A DNA stretch of 64,000 nucleotides from Annona cherimola. Taxonomy: Eukaryota > Streptophyta > Magnoliopsida > Magnoliales > Annonaceae. Below are positions 25,466-37,500 of this stretch, piece after piece; position 1 is the stretch's first letter; each line of letters begins with the position of its first letter. The DNA lies in NCBI GenBank assembly GCA_030490835.1, contig CM059977.1, positions 16,897,399 to 16,961,398 on the forward strand, written 5' to 3'. Made by a program: the position numbers and the translations under genes. The notes beneath the pieces are model-generated. The model was not told the DNA's origin, did not search any database, and saw only the letters and a program-made list of their open reading frames with translations.

Positions 25466-26641
25466 CTAGATGCAAAAGTTGACCATTGAAATTCTTTTTT
25501 TTTTCAAGCAATCTGTGATAGGAGTCATGATTGTACTAAACCCTTTAATGAAGCGCCTATAAAATGCAGCTAAACCATGAAAATTTCGCACCTCAGAAAT
25601 TGATGTGGGTTCTGGCCATTCCCTAATGGCTTTTACCTTTGAGGGATCCATAGAAATTTCATTAGCTGATACCACAAATCCTAAGAAAATCACTTGATTT
25701 GTCAAAAAATAACATTTCTCGAGGTTTACAAAGAATTTTTCAGATCGAAGCATCTCAAGAACAAATTTTAAATGTTGCAAGTGTTTTTCCTTAGAACGAC
25801 TATAAATGAGAATATCATCAAAATAAACTACCACAAACTTTCCAATGAAAGGTTGAAATACTTGGTTCATAATTCTCATAAATGTACTTGGGGCATTTGA
25901 TAGTCCAAAAGGCATAACCAACCATTCAGACAATCCATCTTGAGTTTTAAAGGCAGTTTTCCATTCATCCCCCGTTCTAATTCGAATATGATGGTATCCG
26001 TTTCTAAGATCTATCTTAGAGAACCATTGTGCGCCAGTCAAAAGATCTAACATATCATCAAGTCTTGGTATAGGAAATCTATACTTTATGGTAATCTTGT
26101 TGATCGCACGACTGTCAACACACATTCTCCAAGATCCATCTTTTTTAGGGGTTAATAGAGCTGGTACAGCACATAGGCTAAGACTTTTACGAATAAACCC
26201 CTTATCAAGCAGTTCAGTTACCTGCCTTTTTAATTCAGCACGCTCATTAGGATTCATACGAAAATGAGGTAAATTTGGTAATTGAGATCCTGGTATAAGA
26301 TCAATAGCGTGTTGAATATCCCTCATAGGTGGAAGCTCATTTGGTAATTCATCAGGAATCACATCTTTGTATTCTTTCATTAATGCTTGAATTTCAGGTA
26401 ATGCTACATTAGTCTCATGAAGAGCAGTATTTGTTTTATCTTTGGTTACTATAGCTAAAATGAGTCCTGAATCTTGTCTTTCTTTTTCAAATTGCTTTCT
26501 TGTAAGAATATGCAAAGGTTGTTTTTCAGATGTATCAACTGGATACTCTTTGTGGGATCTATCACTTTCTTTAGGTTTAGCAGGCTTCAAAAGGATAGAT
26601 TTTCCATTATGATGGGCAACCAAGAAGAATATGAGCCACAT
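25466..26641 (-). pseudogene. Reverse transcriptase (pol fragment)
   Basis: Carries the reverse transcriptase signatures in order: [41 protein letters not shown] and the catalytic YFDD in [11 protein letters not shown]. The residues of the active site are present. The frame overlaps the end of the gag/protease frame by 35 bases in a different phase, so gag and pol are separated by a frameshift, probably with a small deletion. It ends early after the A-tract indel at 25495-25504. Confidence 0.93.
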
Positions 26642-29198
26642 TCATGGGTAGCACATCACACCAAATATGATCAGAATAATCACCCATTGATATAGGAACC
26701 AAACATCTTTCATTAACAGGAAGTGTAGTTTTGTCTACCCATGCTACACGATATGGATGAGGATGTGGTTCAGTTTTCAAATTCAATCTGGCTATAGCTG
26801 ATTTGACAATCACATTCATGGAACTACCTCCATCTATAACAATCTTGCATACTGTATTCCCACATTTAAAAAATTGTTGAAATATATTTGTACGTCTCCA
26901 ATCACTATTTGAAAAAGTAGTCAAAATGCAATGCACAACATTTAATTGCAAGTCCTCATTGTAGCTATAGTCTCCATCAAGTTCACAATCCGATGGTTCC
27001 TCAAAAGTTTCAGCAACTTGATCAATGGTCACATCTTCATGATCATCTACATGATTAATTGTGAGTGTGTGCTGAGGACATTGTGATGCAATATGACCTT
27101 TACCCCCACAACGAAAACATGGACCATTAACCCGCTTACTAGTGGCATCAAATCGAGAAACTGGATTACTCTTTTCCCTACTTGTGTATTGTTCAGGCAA
27201 TGGTTTAGTTGTTCTTTGAAAAGACATTAGATTAGAATTTAATTGGAATACCCTTGTCTCTCCAGTTTGTGGAATCAAACGTTTGTTAGTGAAATTTTTT
27301 TGAAAATTTTCCAATTCTAGAGCTTTATAATATGCGTCTTTCACAGAAACAACTGAATGCAATTTCAACGAAGTTTTGATTTCTGATTTTAGGCCTTTGA
27401 TAAACTTTGTTCGTGTAACCCAAGGATCTTCCTGTATTCCACATTTCATTTTTAAATCTTCAAACTTATTAAGATAGTCAGTTACACTTAATGATCCTTG
27501 TCTCAAGTTAACCAGTCGTTCCAATAGTTGAGTCTGATGATATTCAGGAAGATATTTCTCTTTCAATTTAGCTTTCATTTCAGCCCATGTTGTGATAGGT
27601 ACTCCTATGCGTTGACTTTCATTTAGAACCTCTTGCCAATAGCGTTTGGCAGACCCAACAAGTTTCATTTTTGTAAATCTCAATCGTTGGACATCATCCA
27701 TATCATATCAACAAAAGAAATCTTCCATGTCTGCCAACCAATCTAAGAAAACATTAGAGTCTAGACGACCGTCATAACTAGGAGCATCTACCTTGACTTG
27801 TTTTGCCACCCAAGAATTATCAGTTACACGCCGTTGTTGTTGTGGAAAAGGTATATTATAATTTCTCTGATAGTTCCCATGTCTAAGATTGTTTGCAAAA
27901 TCAATTTCATAAAAATTGTCGTTTTCATGATTTTCCAAATTTGTATGCATTTCTGGAATATGTGAATGCTCTGGGTTATGATGACTTTTAGCATGTATGT
28001 TTGGATTTTGGAGAAGGCCAATTATGATAGGAGAGCTACTAGAAGCATGAGTATTGTGTGATTGACCATTTCGAAATGATTGTCCAGTCTCAATCATAGG
28101 ACGTTTTTCAACAATTTCAGTCAACCTATTTACTGAGGTAATGAGAGATTGAATGGAAGAAGTGGTTTCTTTTTGGAAATTTTTTTGCTTTTGGGCCAAG
28201 GTATCACAAAGCGTTGTTAAAGATTCAAATCAATTATCAATAGAATTGGATAAAGCTTCGAGTTAAGAATTATCAGTTACACGCCGTTGTTGTTGTGGAA
28301 AAGGTATATTATAATTTCTCTGATAGTTCCCATGTCTAAGATTGTTTGCAAAATCAATTTCATAAAAATTGTCGTTTTCATGATTTTCCAAATTTGTATG
28401 CATTTCTGGAATATGTGAATGCTCTGGGTTATGATGACTTTTAGCATGTATGTTTGGATTTTGGAGAAGGCCAATTATGATAGGAGAGCTACTAGAAGCA
28501 TGAGTATTGTGTGATTGACCATTTCGAAATGATTGTCCAGTCTCAATCATAGGACGTTTTTCAACAATTTCAGTCAACCTATTTACTGAGGTAATGAGAG
28601 ATTGAATGGAAGAAGTGGTTTCTTTTTGGAAATTTTTTTGCTTTTGGGCCAAGGTATCACAAAGCGTTGTTAAAGATTCAAATCAATTATCAATAGAATT
28701 GGATAAAGCTTCGAGTTAAGAATTATCAGTTACACGCCGTTGTTGTTGTGGAAAAGGTATATTATAATTTCTCTGATAGTTCCCATGTCTAAGATTGTTT
28801 GCAAAATCAATTTCATAAAAATTGTCGTTTTCATGATTTTCCAAATTTGTATGCATTTCTGGAATATGTGAATGCTCTGGGTTATGATGACTTTTAGCAT
28901 GTATGTTTGGATTTTGGAGAAGGCCAATTATGATAGGAGAGCTACTAGAAGCATGAGTATTGTGTGATTGACCATTTCGAAATGATTGTCCAGTCTCAAT
29001 CATAGGACGTTTTTCAACAATTTCAGTCAACCTATTTACTGAGGTAATGAGAGATTGAATGGAAGAAGTGGTTTCTTTTTGGAAATTTTCTTGCTTTTGG
29101 GCCAAGGTATCACAAAGCGTTGTTAAAGATTCAAATCAATTATCAATAGAATTGGATAAAGCTTCGAGTTCAGCATTTAATTCAGCTTTAGTAGGCAT
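26607..29198 (-). pseudogene. gag and protease, with internal 453-bp tandem triplication
   Basis: The likely start codon is at 29198-29196. The C-terminal part (27701-26607) has the retrotransposon gag core (VGSAKRYWQEV and following), the zinc knuckle CFRCGGKGHIASQC, and an aspartic protease with IDGGSS and HILLG. The N-terminal part is present three times in tandem with a 453-bp period. The frame is broken by a TGA in every copy (29136-29138, 28683-28685, 28230-28232), by TAA codons made at the two copy junctions (28716-28718, 28263-28265) and by a TGA at 27708-27710. No full-length Gag can be made. Confidence 0.9.
27812..29170 (-). repeat. Three head-to-tail copies of a 453-bp gag segment
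   Basis: Units at 27812-28264, 28265-28717 and 28718-29170. The first two look identical. The third differs by at least one substitution (a C for T in a T-run near 29090, changing Lys to Glu). The period is a multiple of three, yet the junction itself makes a stop codon. Such near-identity means very recent duplication or a sequence-assembly error. Confidence 0.95.
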
Positions 29199-29484
29199 GG
29201 TGACTCAAAATTCAACTTATGCTGATATTGGAAAGACTTACTACTAAGAATGATTTTTTTTTCCTTCTTTTTTTAAAAGGTTCAAAAGCAAAGAACTTGA
29301 TTGAAACAGATAGGAATTAAGTACTTTCAACTAGAGAAAATGTACCTGTTGAGGTCCAATATTACCAAGTTTAGCGAGAGACAGCTTGAAAGTAATTTCA
29401 GCAACTTCTTAGCAGTATTTTCGCGATGACCAGTAGGTTGTTATGATGGCAGCAGTAGACAACATAAAACAACGACGGAATGGG

Positions 29485-29690
29485 CAGCAATGATAGCACC
29501 AGCTTGTGGACAGCAAACTCCAATAGAATAGACAGCAATGATAGTACCAGCTTGTGGACAGCAAACTCCAATAAAATGGACAGCAGTGTTTTGTAGATGG
29601 CAGCAGTTCGTGGACAGCAATATGGCAATAGGATGGACAACAGTGATTTGTGGATAGCAGCAGTTTTTTTTTTTTTTTTTTGAATAGCAA
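29485..29690 (-). repeat. 48-bp tandem repeats in the retrotransposon leader
   Basis: Two near-perfect 48-bp units (29485-29532 and 29533-29580), built around GACAGCAATGATAG and CAGCTTGTGGACAGCAAACT, are followed by one or two degraded units. An 18-bp T run lies near 29667-29684. The array sits between the primer binding site and gag, in the untranslated leader. Confidence 0.8.
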
Positions 29691-29728
29691 ACAGTAACAG
29701 AAATTGGGTGAAAGTAGTACCAGGTTTG

Positions 29729-29740
29729 GCTCTGATACCA
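29729..29740 (-). other. Primer binding site for initiator tRNA-Met
   Basis: On the - strand TGGTATCAGAGC lies two bases inside the 5' LTR. This is the standard plant primer site complementary to the 3' end of initiator tRNA-Met and fixes the orientation of the element. Confidence 0.95.
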
Positions 29741-29742
29741 AT

Positions 29743-30314
29743 TGACGTAGGACAGGTAGAGAAGAAAATAGAAGAAAGAGGAAGGAACCTCTAGAGATGA
29801 GAAGTGAAGAAAGAAGGTAGAAAGAACAGATGAATAAGGAGAGAAGAACAAGAATAAGGAGAAGAAGTAGAGAATACTTTTATAAATCTCAGAACTAATG
29901 TCCCTTTAGAACTTACAATGGCTGTATTTATAGGTGAACATACCACCCAATCTTAGCAAATGAAATCCTTCTAGAAAAAGCAATATATATTTTAAGTAAA
30001 CTTCTTAAGAAAGTAAACTTCTTAAAAAGGTAAACTTAAAATAGATACATGCTTATTTTAAACAGATTCTAAAATATCCTAGGAAAATCTTTCTAGAAAA
30101 GGAAGTTGTATATTTTAAGTAAACTTCTTAAGGAAGTAAACTTAAAATAGATACATGCTTATTTTAAACAGATCCTAAAATATCCTAGGAATCTTCTAAT
30201 ATCTTTCAAAAATAGCAAATAAAATCTTTCTAAATATCCTATGATTATTTCCTTTTTACAAAATTCTTGCGCTTAGAATAGACAGATTTGAAAAATTTCT
30301 TGCTATTTTCATCA
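29743..30314 (-). repeat. 5' LTR of the chromovirus, with TATA box
   Basis: 572 bp, paired with 22937-23508. On the - strand a TATA box TATAAATAC (29932-29924) precedes the expected transcription start. The outer end TGATG abuts the CCGGC target duplication. Confidence 0.95.
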
Positions 30315-30319
30315 CCGGC

Positions 30320-31730
30320 ACTTGGCCTTTGAACCAATTCAATTGACGCTTAGCGTCTATGAGAATGTGCAAAAAATTACAATGCTTAAGACTCGTGCAA
30401 AAAATGATGGAGACTCATGCATTCACTTTTTAGAGGCGATGGTGAAAGTTTGCAAAAAATCTTTCCACTTGTGGTTTGTACTTCCCGCATGCCCTACCAC
30501 ATTTCCCTGGCTGCACCATGTAATTATTTAGTCACTGTTTGGTGTTTGTCGTGTGGCTGCTGTGATCTCGATTTGCTGGAACATACTTCAGCAACGGTAT
30601 CTTGATTCTCGACATACGGAAACACGCCACTGTGACTTAAGCAGCGATGCTGTGAATGAACATAATGTCTGACGGGTGATTTTTAAAAAAGTAATAGATT
30701 GGCTTAAAGGTTGAAATAAGAAAAAGAGAATCACCATGCTGTACTAGACCTCTCTCCAGAAAGTGCAATCGGTGGCCTAATTGCGTGCATGTGGATCTTC
30801 TTCCCCCGCTGGAACGTATCTTGCTTTTATACCTTCTCTTACCCTCGAAACACTCGGAGCATGCATGATACTCACTACCAGGATGGTTGACTGGAGTCTC
30901 TTCTTTTGTGCAGGAATTTCTGTGCTGGATTGAATATCTGGGGTATCTTTGACCTGCTGTAATTTTTGAGTGGTGAAAGTTGATAGATGAGGTGGAATCA
31001 GCGCATTAGAAGATGGAAGCCTTCGTGCAGATAAAAGGGGAAATTGATATTTTATTTTCCATACAGAACTGTGCCCGAGGCTGAAGGTGTTTGTTTGTTA
31101 TCTTCTCACTTTTCTTGAATGTGTATTCATTTTTCAGAGCCAAGGTGCCTGCCCTTCTCAGTTCCGCAGTGTCTTAAGTTATAACATTGACACATTTAGG
31201 ATTTGTTACTTGTTTGTATGATGCATAAATCCCGCTGTCTACGCCCTTGAATAGTGTTTGAATTTTAACCAAAGCTGTGAACGTTTGGTTTTTAAGGCAT
31301 GATTTCAAAGAATAACATATTTTTAAATTGACATCTTACTCGCGAAGCTGTGCTAGTGAAGTCGACCCGACATGACCAGACTATTATTATTAGGGATAAT
31401 TTTTTTTTATATCCATAACAATTGCATATAATTTCTAATATACTCACAATGTTTCATAAATTTCTTTTATATTCATGACATTTCTTCTTAAATTCCTTCC
31501 ATACCAACATCGTTAAAATTATCGTTATATATCTCATTAAAAAGACGATTTTGTCTATTAAAATTTTTCTATTTGAAATAATTTAACCTTAACATGACTC
31601 AATTGATGGTAGTAAATCATTAATGTAAAATATTAAATAATTCGAAAGTCATATATATATATATATATATTTTTGATTGGAGTATATTTACAACATATCT
31701 CAATTCACATCACATTCAAAACTCTAAGAT
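30320..31730. other. Intergenic DNA, no supported gene
   Basis: Unique-looking sequence of moderate GC. There are only short frames without recognisable domains and no repeat structure that I could define. Confidence 0.5.
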
Positions 31731-31734
31731 AATT

Positions 31735-31930
31735 CTAATAATGTTTCTAAAGGGAGACAACAAGCTCCCAAATATCAATGGGGGAGACCGCCAGCTCCCA
31801 ACCAATATAAGGAGGATCACGTGCCCTCACTGAAAATTTGGTTCGAAATCCCCAATTGGAGATTCGAACACGCACCAGCTGGGAACGCAAGCTTCGTTCC
31901 GCGGCTAGTGACCAAACGAGCAGCGTCATA
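31735..31930 (-). mobile_element. tRNA-derived SINE, copy 1
   Basis: On the - strand a TTGGTCACTAG segment near the head is followed by GTGTTCGAATCTCC, a good RNA polymerase III B-box. The tail contains TTTGGGAGCTTGTTGTCTCC, matching GTGGGAGTTTATTGTCTCTC in the copy at 40645. Shared tail plus internal pol III promoter identifies a SINE family rather than a tRNA gene. Confidence 0.65.
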
Positions 31931-32233
31931 TTAAGGTTGATTTATTTTAGTTATAAGAAATTTTAAAAGGGCAAAAGTGTCTTTTCAATGGGATAAAAAA
32001 TGGTGGTTTTAATGGTATGGTATGAGAGAAATTATAGTGAAATGTTATGAGTATAAAAGGAAGTTATGAAATATTGTAAGTATATAGTTATGGGTAAAAG
32101 AGAAATTATCTTCTATTATTATTTTTGATTAAAATCTTCTGTTGTTATTAGATGAAAGTAAATGTAGGGGGTGCAATGTGGGTTGGGCTGTTCAGCCTGT
32201 ACTCGGTTTGATAAACCCTAACTGGATCTGTTA

Positions 32234-32556
32234 GTCTAGGGAACCCTATCGTATGCTCCCGGGAACCCTGCATGCTCCCGTGCGCATATACCTATTTTAT
32301 TATTATTATTTTTTTTATAAAACTGTTAATATAAGTGTATTTAACATTTTTATAAATTTTTACCATTTTTGGAGTATTTTAGATATTTATTTTTTATTTT
32401 TGAAAATCAGTGGTATTTTAGGTAATTTAAAAAATAGTAAAAATTTATACATATATTAAATACACATATATTAATAATATTGTAAAAAAAATTTCAAAAA
32501 AAAATTAAAAAAAATGGGTGTATGCTTCTGGAAGCATACGATGGGACTCTTTAGTC
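32234..32556. mobile_element. MULE-like foldback element, inner arm partly deleted
   Basis: Same inner arm as the 6248/7262/8684 elements, but the right arm lacks the part that would pair with the GAAAATCAGTGG block. Outer ends pair as CCTATCGTATGC and (reversed) CCCATCGTATGC. The right end has a local palindrome GTATGCTTCTGGAAGCATAC. The outer segment (ATGCTCCCGGG, ATGCTCCCG) resembles that of the 55515 element. No target duplication is clear. Confidence 0.75.
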
Positions 32557-32714
32557 CAGAGCCTAAGTTCTCAACAAAGTCACTGTTTACATCACATGTT
32601 TTATCCAAAAAATAATAATAATAAATTATATCACTTTTGTTTTAACTCCAAACCAAATTTGAAAATAATATTTAATATCCTGAATATGCAAAGAAAATCT
32701 ATTGAGGATGACAG

Positions 32715-32748
32715 GAAAAAGAAAAAGAAAAAGAAAAAGAAAAAGAAA
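32715..32748 (+). repeat. (AAAAAG)n microsatellite
   Basis: Five units of a hexamer close to AAAAAG. It gives artificial lysine/arginine-rich open frames. Confidence 0.9.
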
Positions 32749-33360
32749 ACGCGGATGTGGTGTAAAGCGAATGACAAAGTTGCTGAACATTATAGTGATG
32801 GGTGCTTGGATGGTTAACCTAACCTTTGATATGCCTATGATTACATATTTGCTGTCCTTACATGCTAGGAATTTAAATCTTTGACGATCTAAGAGCCAGA
32901 GTTCCAGAAGAATCAATTTTAAAGAGCGGAGCTTGGACTCATGCACATCGTCTTTGAAAACGCATGTTTGTATCACAAACGTCTTTTGAAAATGCTTGCT
33001 TTACCATGCTACAAAAGAAGAAGTTAAATGCAAATGTTGTTTTGGTTGCATATAACATATCTTTAGCTACAAAAATTTAATTAATTGAGAATGGTGGCAT
33101 TTAGGTCAATGCATTCATTTTGATCTCGCATGGAGCTAAGAACAACATTTAATGTAGTTATATGCATTTCGTTGCAAATAAAAACGTGTTTTTAGTTATA
33201 AGTAATACTTTGGCTGCATTTTTTTGATGTGAACGAAAATTTATTGCTTAGGTTTGAAATCAGAATTTCACTTATATACACACAAATGTAAAATTTCACT
33301 TATAACTTTGGCTGCATTTGATGTTTCACGTGAACAAGCCCAAATTTGGCTGTGAAAAAA

Positions 33361-33919
33361 GTGAGGGTGTTAATAGTTATGGCTAACTTATCAATCCATT
33401 TATCTAATTCATTTATAAATATATTTGGGCTAGCATTTTTGAATAAATGAGTTATGTTGTTCAATCATTTAATTAAATAAACGGATTAGAAAGATTTTGT
33501 AAACTATTAACCCTTTTAGTAATCTATTTAACCTATTTAATTCGTTTAACCTATTGAACCCATTGAAGTTATATATATAAATATAAATTTCTTACTTATT
33601 TTCACATACAAAGTCTTCTTTATGTCACATAATTTTTATTTTTCTGCTGTTGCTCAAATTCTATTTTTCCATTACTGTCTTATTTTCATTTCTCCTCCGC
33701 TGAAAACACCATCTCGCATTTTTATGTGAGATCATTTCCTGCCGGAGTTTAGACTTTCAGGTTGTTTATTATATAACACGTTAATAACCCACAAACTCAT
33801 TTAGTAAATGAGTTATGATTGAAAATTTTTAAATAAGTTAATAAACAAATTAGGATTGCAATATTTTTAAATAAATTAAGATTAAGATTAAGCTTCAACC
33901 CTATTCGTTAACACCCTTG
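33361..33919. mobile_element. Probable DNA transposon with AGGGTGTTAA ends
   Basis: The left end AGGGTGTTAATAG is mirrored by CTATTCGTTAACACCCT at the right, giving inverted ends of about 15 bp around a 560-bp AT-rich interior with many TTTAACC and AATGAGTTA words. No coding capacity and no clear target duplication. Confidence 0.5.
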
Positions 33920-33975
33920 AAAAAATGGCTTCATATTGCAACTTTTGTTGCATTGCCATCAACACACATCTTGGC

Positions 33976-34136
33976 AAATTGATTAATTTGTATATGGTCT
34001 GGAATAGGATTATTGCAGCCTGGAAAATATATTATACCACGGATTTTTTTATGAAATTGTATGAAAAAAATCCATGTGTTATAATATATTTTCCAAGCTG
34101 CAACAATCCTATTCCACACCAGATGCCAATTAATTT
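33976..34136. ncRNA. Long near-perfect hairpin, candidate young MIRNA or tiny foldback element
   Basis: About 75 bp of sequence is followed, after a loop of roughly a dozen bases, by its reverse complement. Arm blocks are GGAATAGGATTATTGCAGC, TGGAAAATATATTATA and GGATTTTTTT, with only a few mismatches. Length, shape and shortness of the loop fit a young plant MIRNA precursor. A small foldback transposon could look the same. No known microRNA family is recognised in either arm. Confidence 0.4.
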
Positions 34137-34539
34137 AACTCACGGATTAATTTGACTGAAATCTAAACTCATTCATATCTAACTGGCATGCAGCACGTAC
34201 ACACGTTTTGATTATTATAGAAATTAATTAGATAGCTAGGGAAGTTGTATTTGGAGGTTACTCGGCGGTCGAACTCCCCAATTTTCATTTCCTCGATTCT
34301 TACTGGCCGACAATACAATCATTTTCAAGGAGACGAACAGAACACAAGCAAGGAAGCTTAATTGCAAAGGCATGCAGGAGCAGTTAATATTTCATTACTG
34401 CACATATATGATATATATATATATATATATAATCTTAGAATTAAACAAAAACTTCTACTCTTGCTGCCATTACGCATGCAAATACCCATTTATAAAGAGA
34501 TTCATACACAATATTAATGAGTTCCCTACTCTTCTTTCC

Positions 34540-37500
34540 CTAGTAAGGAGGCCAGTAACCATCAAAATCCACACATGGGTCCATGTTTTGGTACCTGTTG
34601 TTCCCACCGGGGTTCATGTCTGGAGGCTGGCACAGTCCGGCAGCGGCCTCCGCGTGGCCGCCTCCTCCCATCATCGCCGTTGGCCCGTTCCCGGTCACCA
34701 TCGGCTGGGACTGGAGACCAGCTTGTTGGGGCCTGATGATGGTGGATGGGCCAGATGCACCGAGGTTGAGGTTCAAGCCTGACAATGTGAAGGTGGCAGC
34801 AGCTTGAGGAGGGTAATTGAACTGAGGTTGCAGGGGTAGGTTTGTAGCAGATGAGACCCGCAGGACACGGCTTAGGTCTGCCAAATCATGCGCGGTATTA
34901 GTGTTGTTGAGGTAGCTGATTTGACCGGCGGGGAAGTGTCGCATGTCCGGCGGCAACTGCATCATGGGCGGCGGGAGGATATTGCTACCTGCCATTTCTA
35001 GGTGGTATGGGTTCGTCCTGGGCTGGGCTGGGTATTTCTTCACTCCGGAGCTCTTCTGGAAGATGCGGCACACTACCCACTCGTCCTGCACCTCATCCAA
35101 TTCAAGAACAGTTAATTATATAAATGATTCAAATTGATATTTAAATGTGTGAAAAAATAAATATATAATATTATTATATATATTAGCACAACACCAGTTT
35201 AGCGTTATTAGTCACGAAAGTGAAAAAAGAAAGATCAAATTATTAAAAGACTTCTTAATAGAATCACTTCCAAGGATTTCAACTGTGGGGATTTTTCAAA
35301 TTTCCATACGTAACCAAATGATAACTAATTCTGATCAGGGCAGCGATTTAGGTGAAAATCTTTCACTTTTCGCAAAAGTGGAAATATGTGATTTTTTGTG
35401 AAACATAAATCATTCATCTTGCTTGAAATGAGATTATATATTGTAAATAAAAATTATTTCAATAAATATTTGTACATGCATCACACTTGATGTAAAAAAT
35501 TTTAACATGTTTTTTTAATGTTTACAAATTTTAACAGGTTTAGATGCATTGTCAAATGTTATAATTTTATGTTACATTATGACTATCTGATGGTGAAAAT
35601 TTTCTAATTTTCTAGCTAAATATGATATGTCGAACGTATTATGTGGTTTAGATTAAAATAATAATAATATTGATGGGGCCCAAACCAAGCATTCCTACTT
35701 TGAAAAGTTCGAAAAAAAAAATATATATATATATATATTTTTACAGATCTCTACTATTAAGTTAAACACAAATTCCATTTAAAAAAAGGTAAACACAAAT
35801 TTGCTTCCAAGGCTTTAGCCCAGTGAAGAGCATGGGGCTTAATGCCTAGCTGGTTTATGAATCTATTCTTGTCTTTACTAATTGTGGAAGTTTATATTTC
35901 CCCCAAGTGGTGGGGTACTACTTGTTCCTCCATGTTGCAAGGACATTGCATGTACTGATTTATAATATTAAATGACCTAATGTATATATATAAATAAATA
36001 AGGTAAACACAAATTATTGGTATAGAAAATCGAGTCATGACGATGTTAGTCTGGGCTAAGGAACAACTTACTCAGCCCAAGCTAAAAAACCTATTATATA
36101 TTTTTAATTTTTTATAAATTTATTAATCTAAGAATATTTTAATATATAAAACAAGTTTTATCATTTTTGTAAATGTATATATGTATTTAGATTTTTTAAC
36201 GTAGAGGTATTTTAGTCATTTTAATTATTATAAATTGTTAAAATGCTATCATGTTTAAAATTTCAAAAAAATATATACATATTTTCAAAAAATGAAAAAA
36301 CTTTGGTTGTGTTTGGAAAGTGACATAATTTTTGAAAGAAAAACTTTTAGTGTAAAAGTTATAAAATTGAAGAAAATAATGTGAAATGATATGAGTGATT
36401 ATAAGAAGTAAAGAAAATAAAGTTAAAATGGATTGATTAATTGTATGAATAATCGTATAAAAATGATTAAAAATTAAAATAGTTATATAAGAAGATATAA
36501 AGAAATGATTAAAAAAAATATTTGCATAAAGTAAAAAAGCTTTTGTGTTAAAAAATTTTGATTTGAAAAGTTTTAGATGCATCCAAATACGTCTTTTGTT
36601 TATATATTAACAAATTTATGAAAGATAAGAACATAATTAAAAGAACAATTTTTTTGGCTTGGGGCTAATATGATCATGCTTCCATAAAATTTGTTCATGT
36701 TTAATTCTACCATCAAATTATTTTGAAATGCAATCATTTATATCACAATAATAATTTTTTTTTTAAAAGTTAGCTGCATATAATATGGATTTAGCTATAT
36801 TTGAGTATATACTGAAAATAATTTAGTTGTATATTTAGCTACATATGAACGCAAAGGAATACATGTGGTCATTTTTTAAAATATGCTGCATGTAATGTTG
36901 TATTTAGCTAAAATTTGGCTATATATATAACCTCATGTAAGTAATTTTTATTTGGTTGCAAATACTATTAAAGATTGCATGTAGATGTTTTTAATTCAGA
37001 CATGTTTACCATTATTAATTTGCAGTCAAAATTATATTTCGTTGTAAATATATGGTTACATTAAGAAACTTTTTGTAGTATATATTCTTAATTCTATTTT
37101 ACAATGGAAATTCATAAGCAAGTTGTCTAATTTTCTTACCTGTAATATTGTTTTGGCTTCATCATTCATAGCTAGGATGGGATGGAATAGAATCTACCAT
37201 TTTTCAAAACTAACAGCCAAATTTTTATTTCCAACACACTTTTTTACAAATTTCAATACACTTTATTTTGATTTCTTATGAACTTTGATCCTAAAATCTT
37301 ATCTCATTCTTATCAAATTCAAGACTTCATCTACTTCAAGAACAACCTTGTCATATATTTGGAACCAATGTATGCACACCCACAACCCCGGCCGGAATTT
37401 CTCCATTAGTTGTCCAGCTCGCAATAGTAGTAAATACACGCATCTGAAGAACTAATTGCTTGTATGTTGAGGACATCAAGGTTGTTATACCAACCCTAAG

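Larger units (their letters stand above)
22932..30319 (-). mobile_element. Ty3/gypsy chromovirus LTR retrotransposon, complete but defective
   Basis: The element proper is 22937-30314, flanked by the 5-bp target duplication CCGGC (22932-22936 and 30315-30319). It is transcribed from the - strand, with its 5' LTR at the right. In order it holds the 5' LTR, a primer site complementary to initiator tRNA-Met, an untranslated leader, gag with a CCHC knuckle and protease, reverse transcriptase, RNase H, integrase and a chromodomain-like tail, then the polypurine tract and 3' LTR. This order (integrase last) defines Ty3/gypsy. The LTRs differ at only six of 572 positions, all transitions. The reading frame is nevertheless broken many times, so this copy cannot make its own proteins. 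Confidence 0.95.

Noticed and set aside
27812..29170. Regular direct repeats resembling an array
   Set aside because: The units are 453 bp, contiguous and encode retrotransposon Gag; this is a gene-segment triplication, not a CRISPR or satellite array.
31840..31920. Possible tRNA gene suggested by a B-box (GTTCGAATC)
   Set aside because: No cloverleaf can be made from the surrounding arms, and the downstream tail is shared with two other loci, which fits a SINE.
33925..34155. Open frames on both strands with nearly the same protein
   Set aside because: The similarity is produced by the palindrome of the hairpin at 33976-34136; it is not evidence for a protein.
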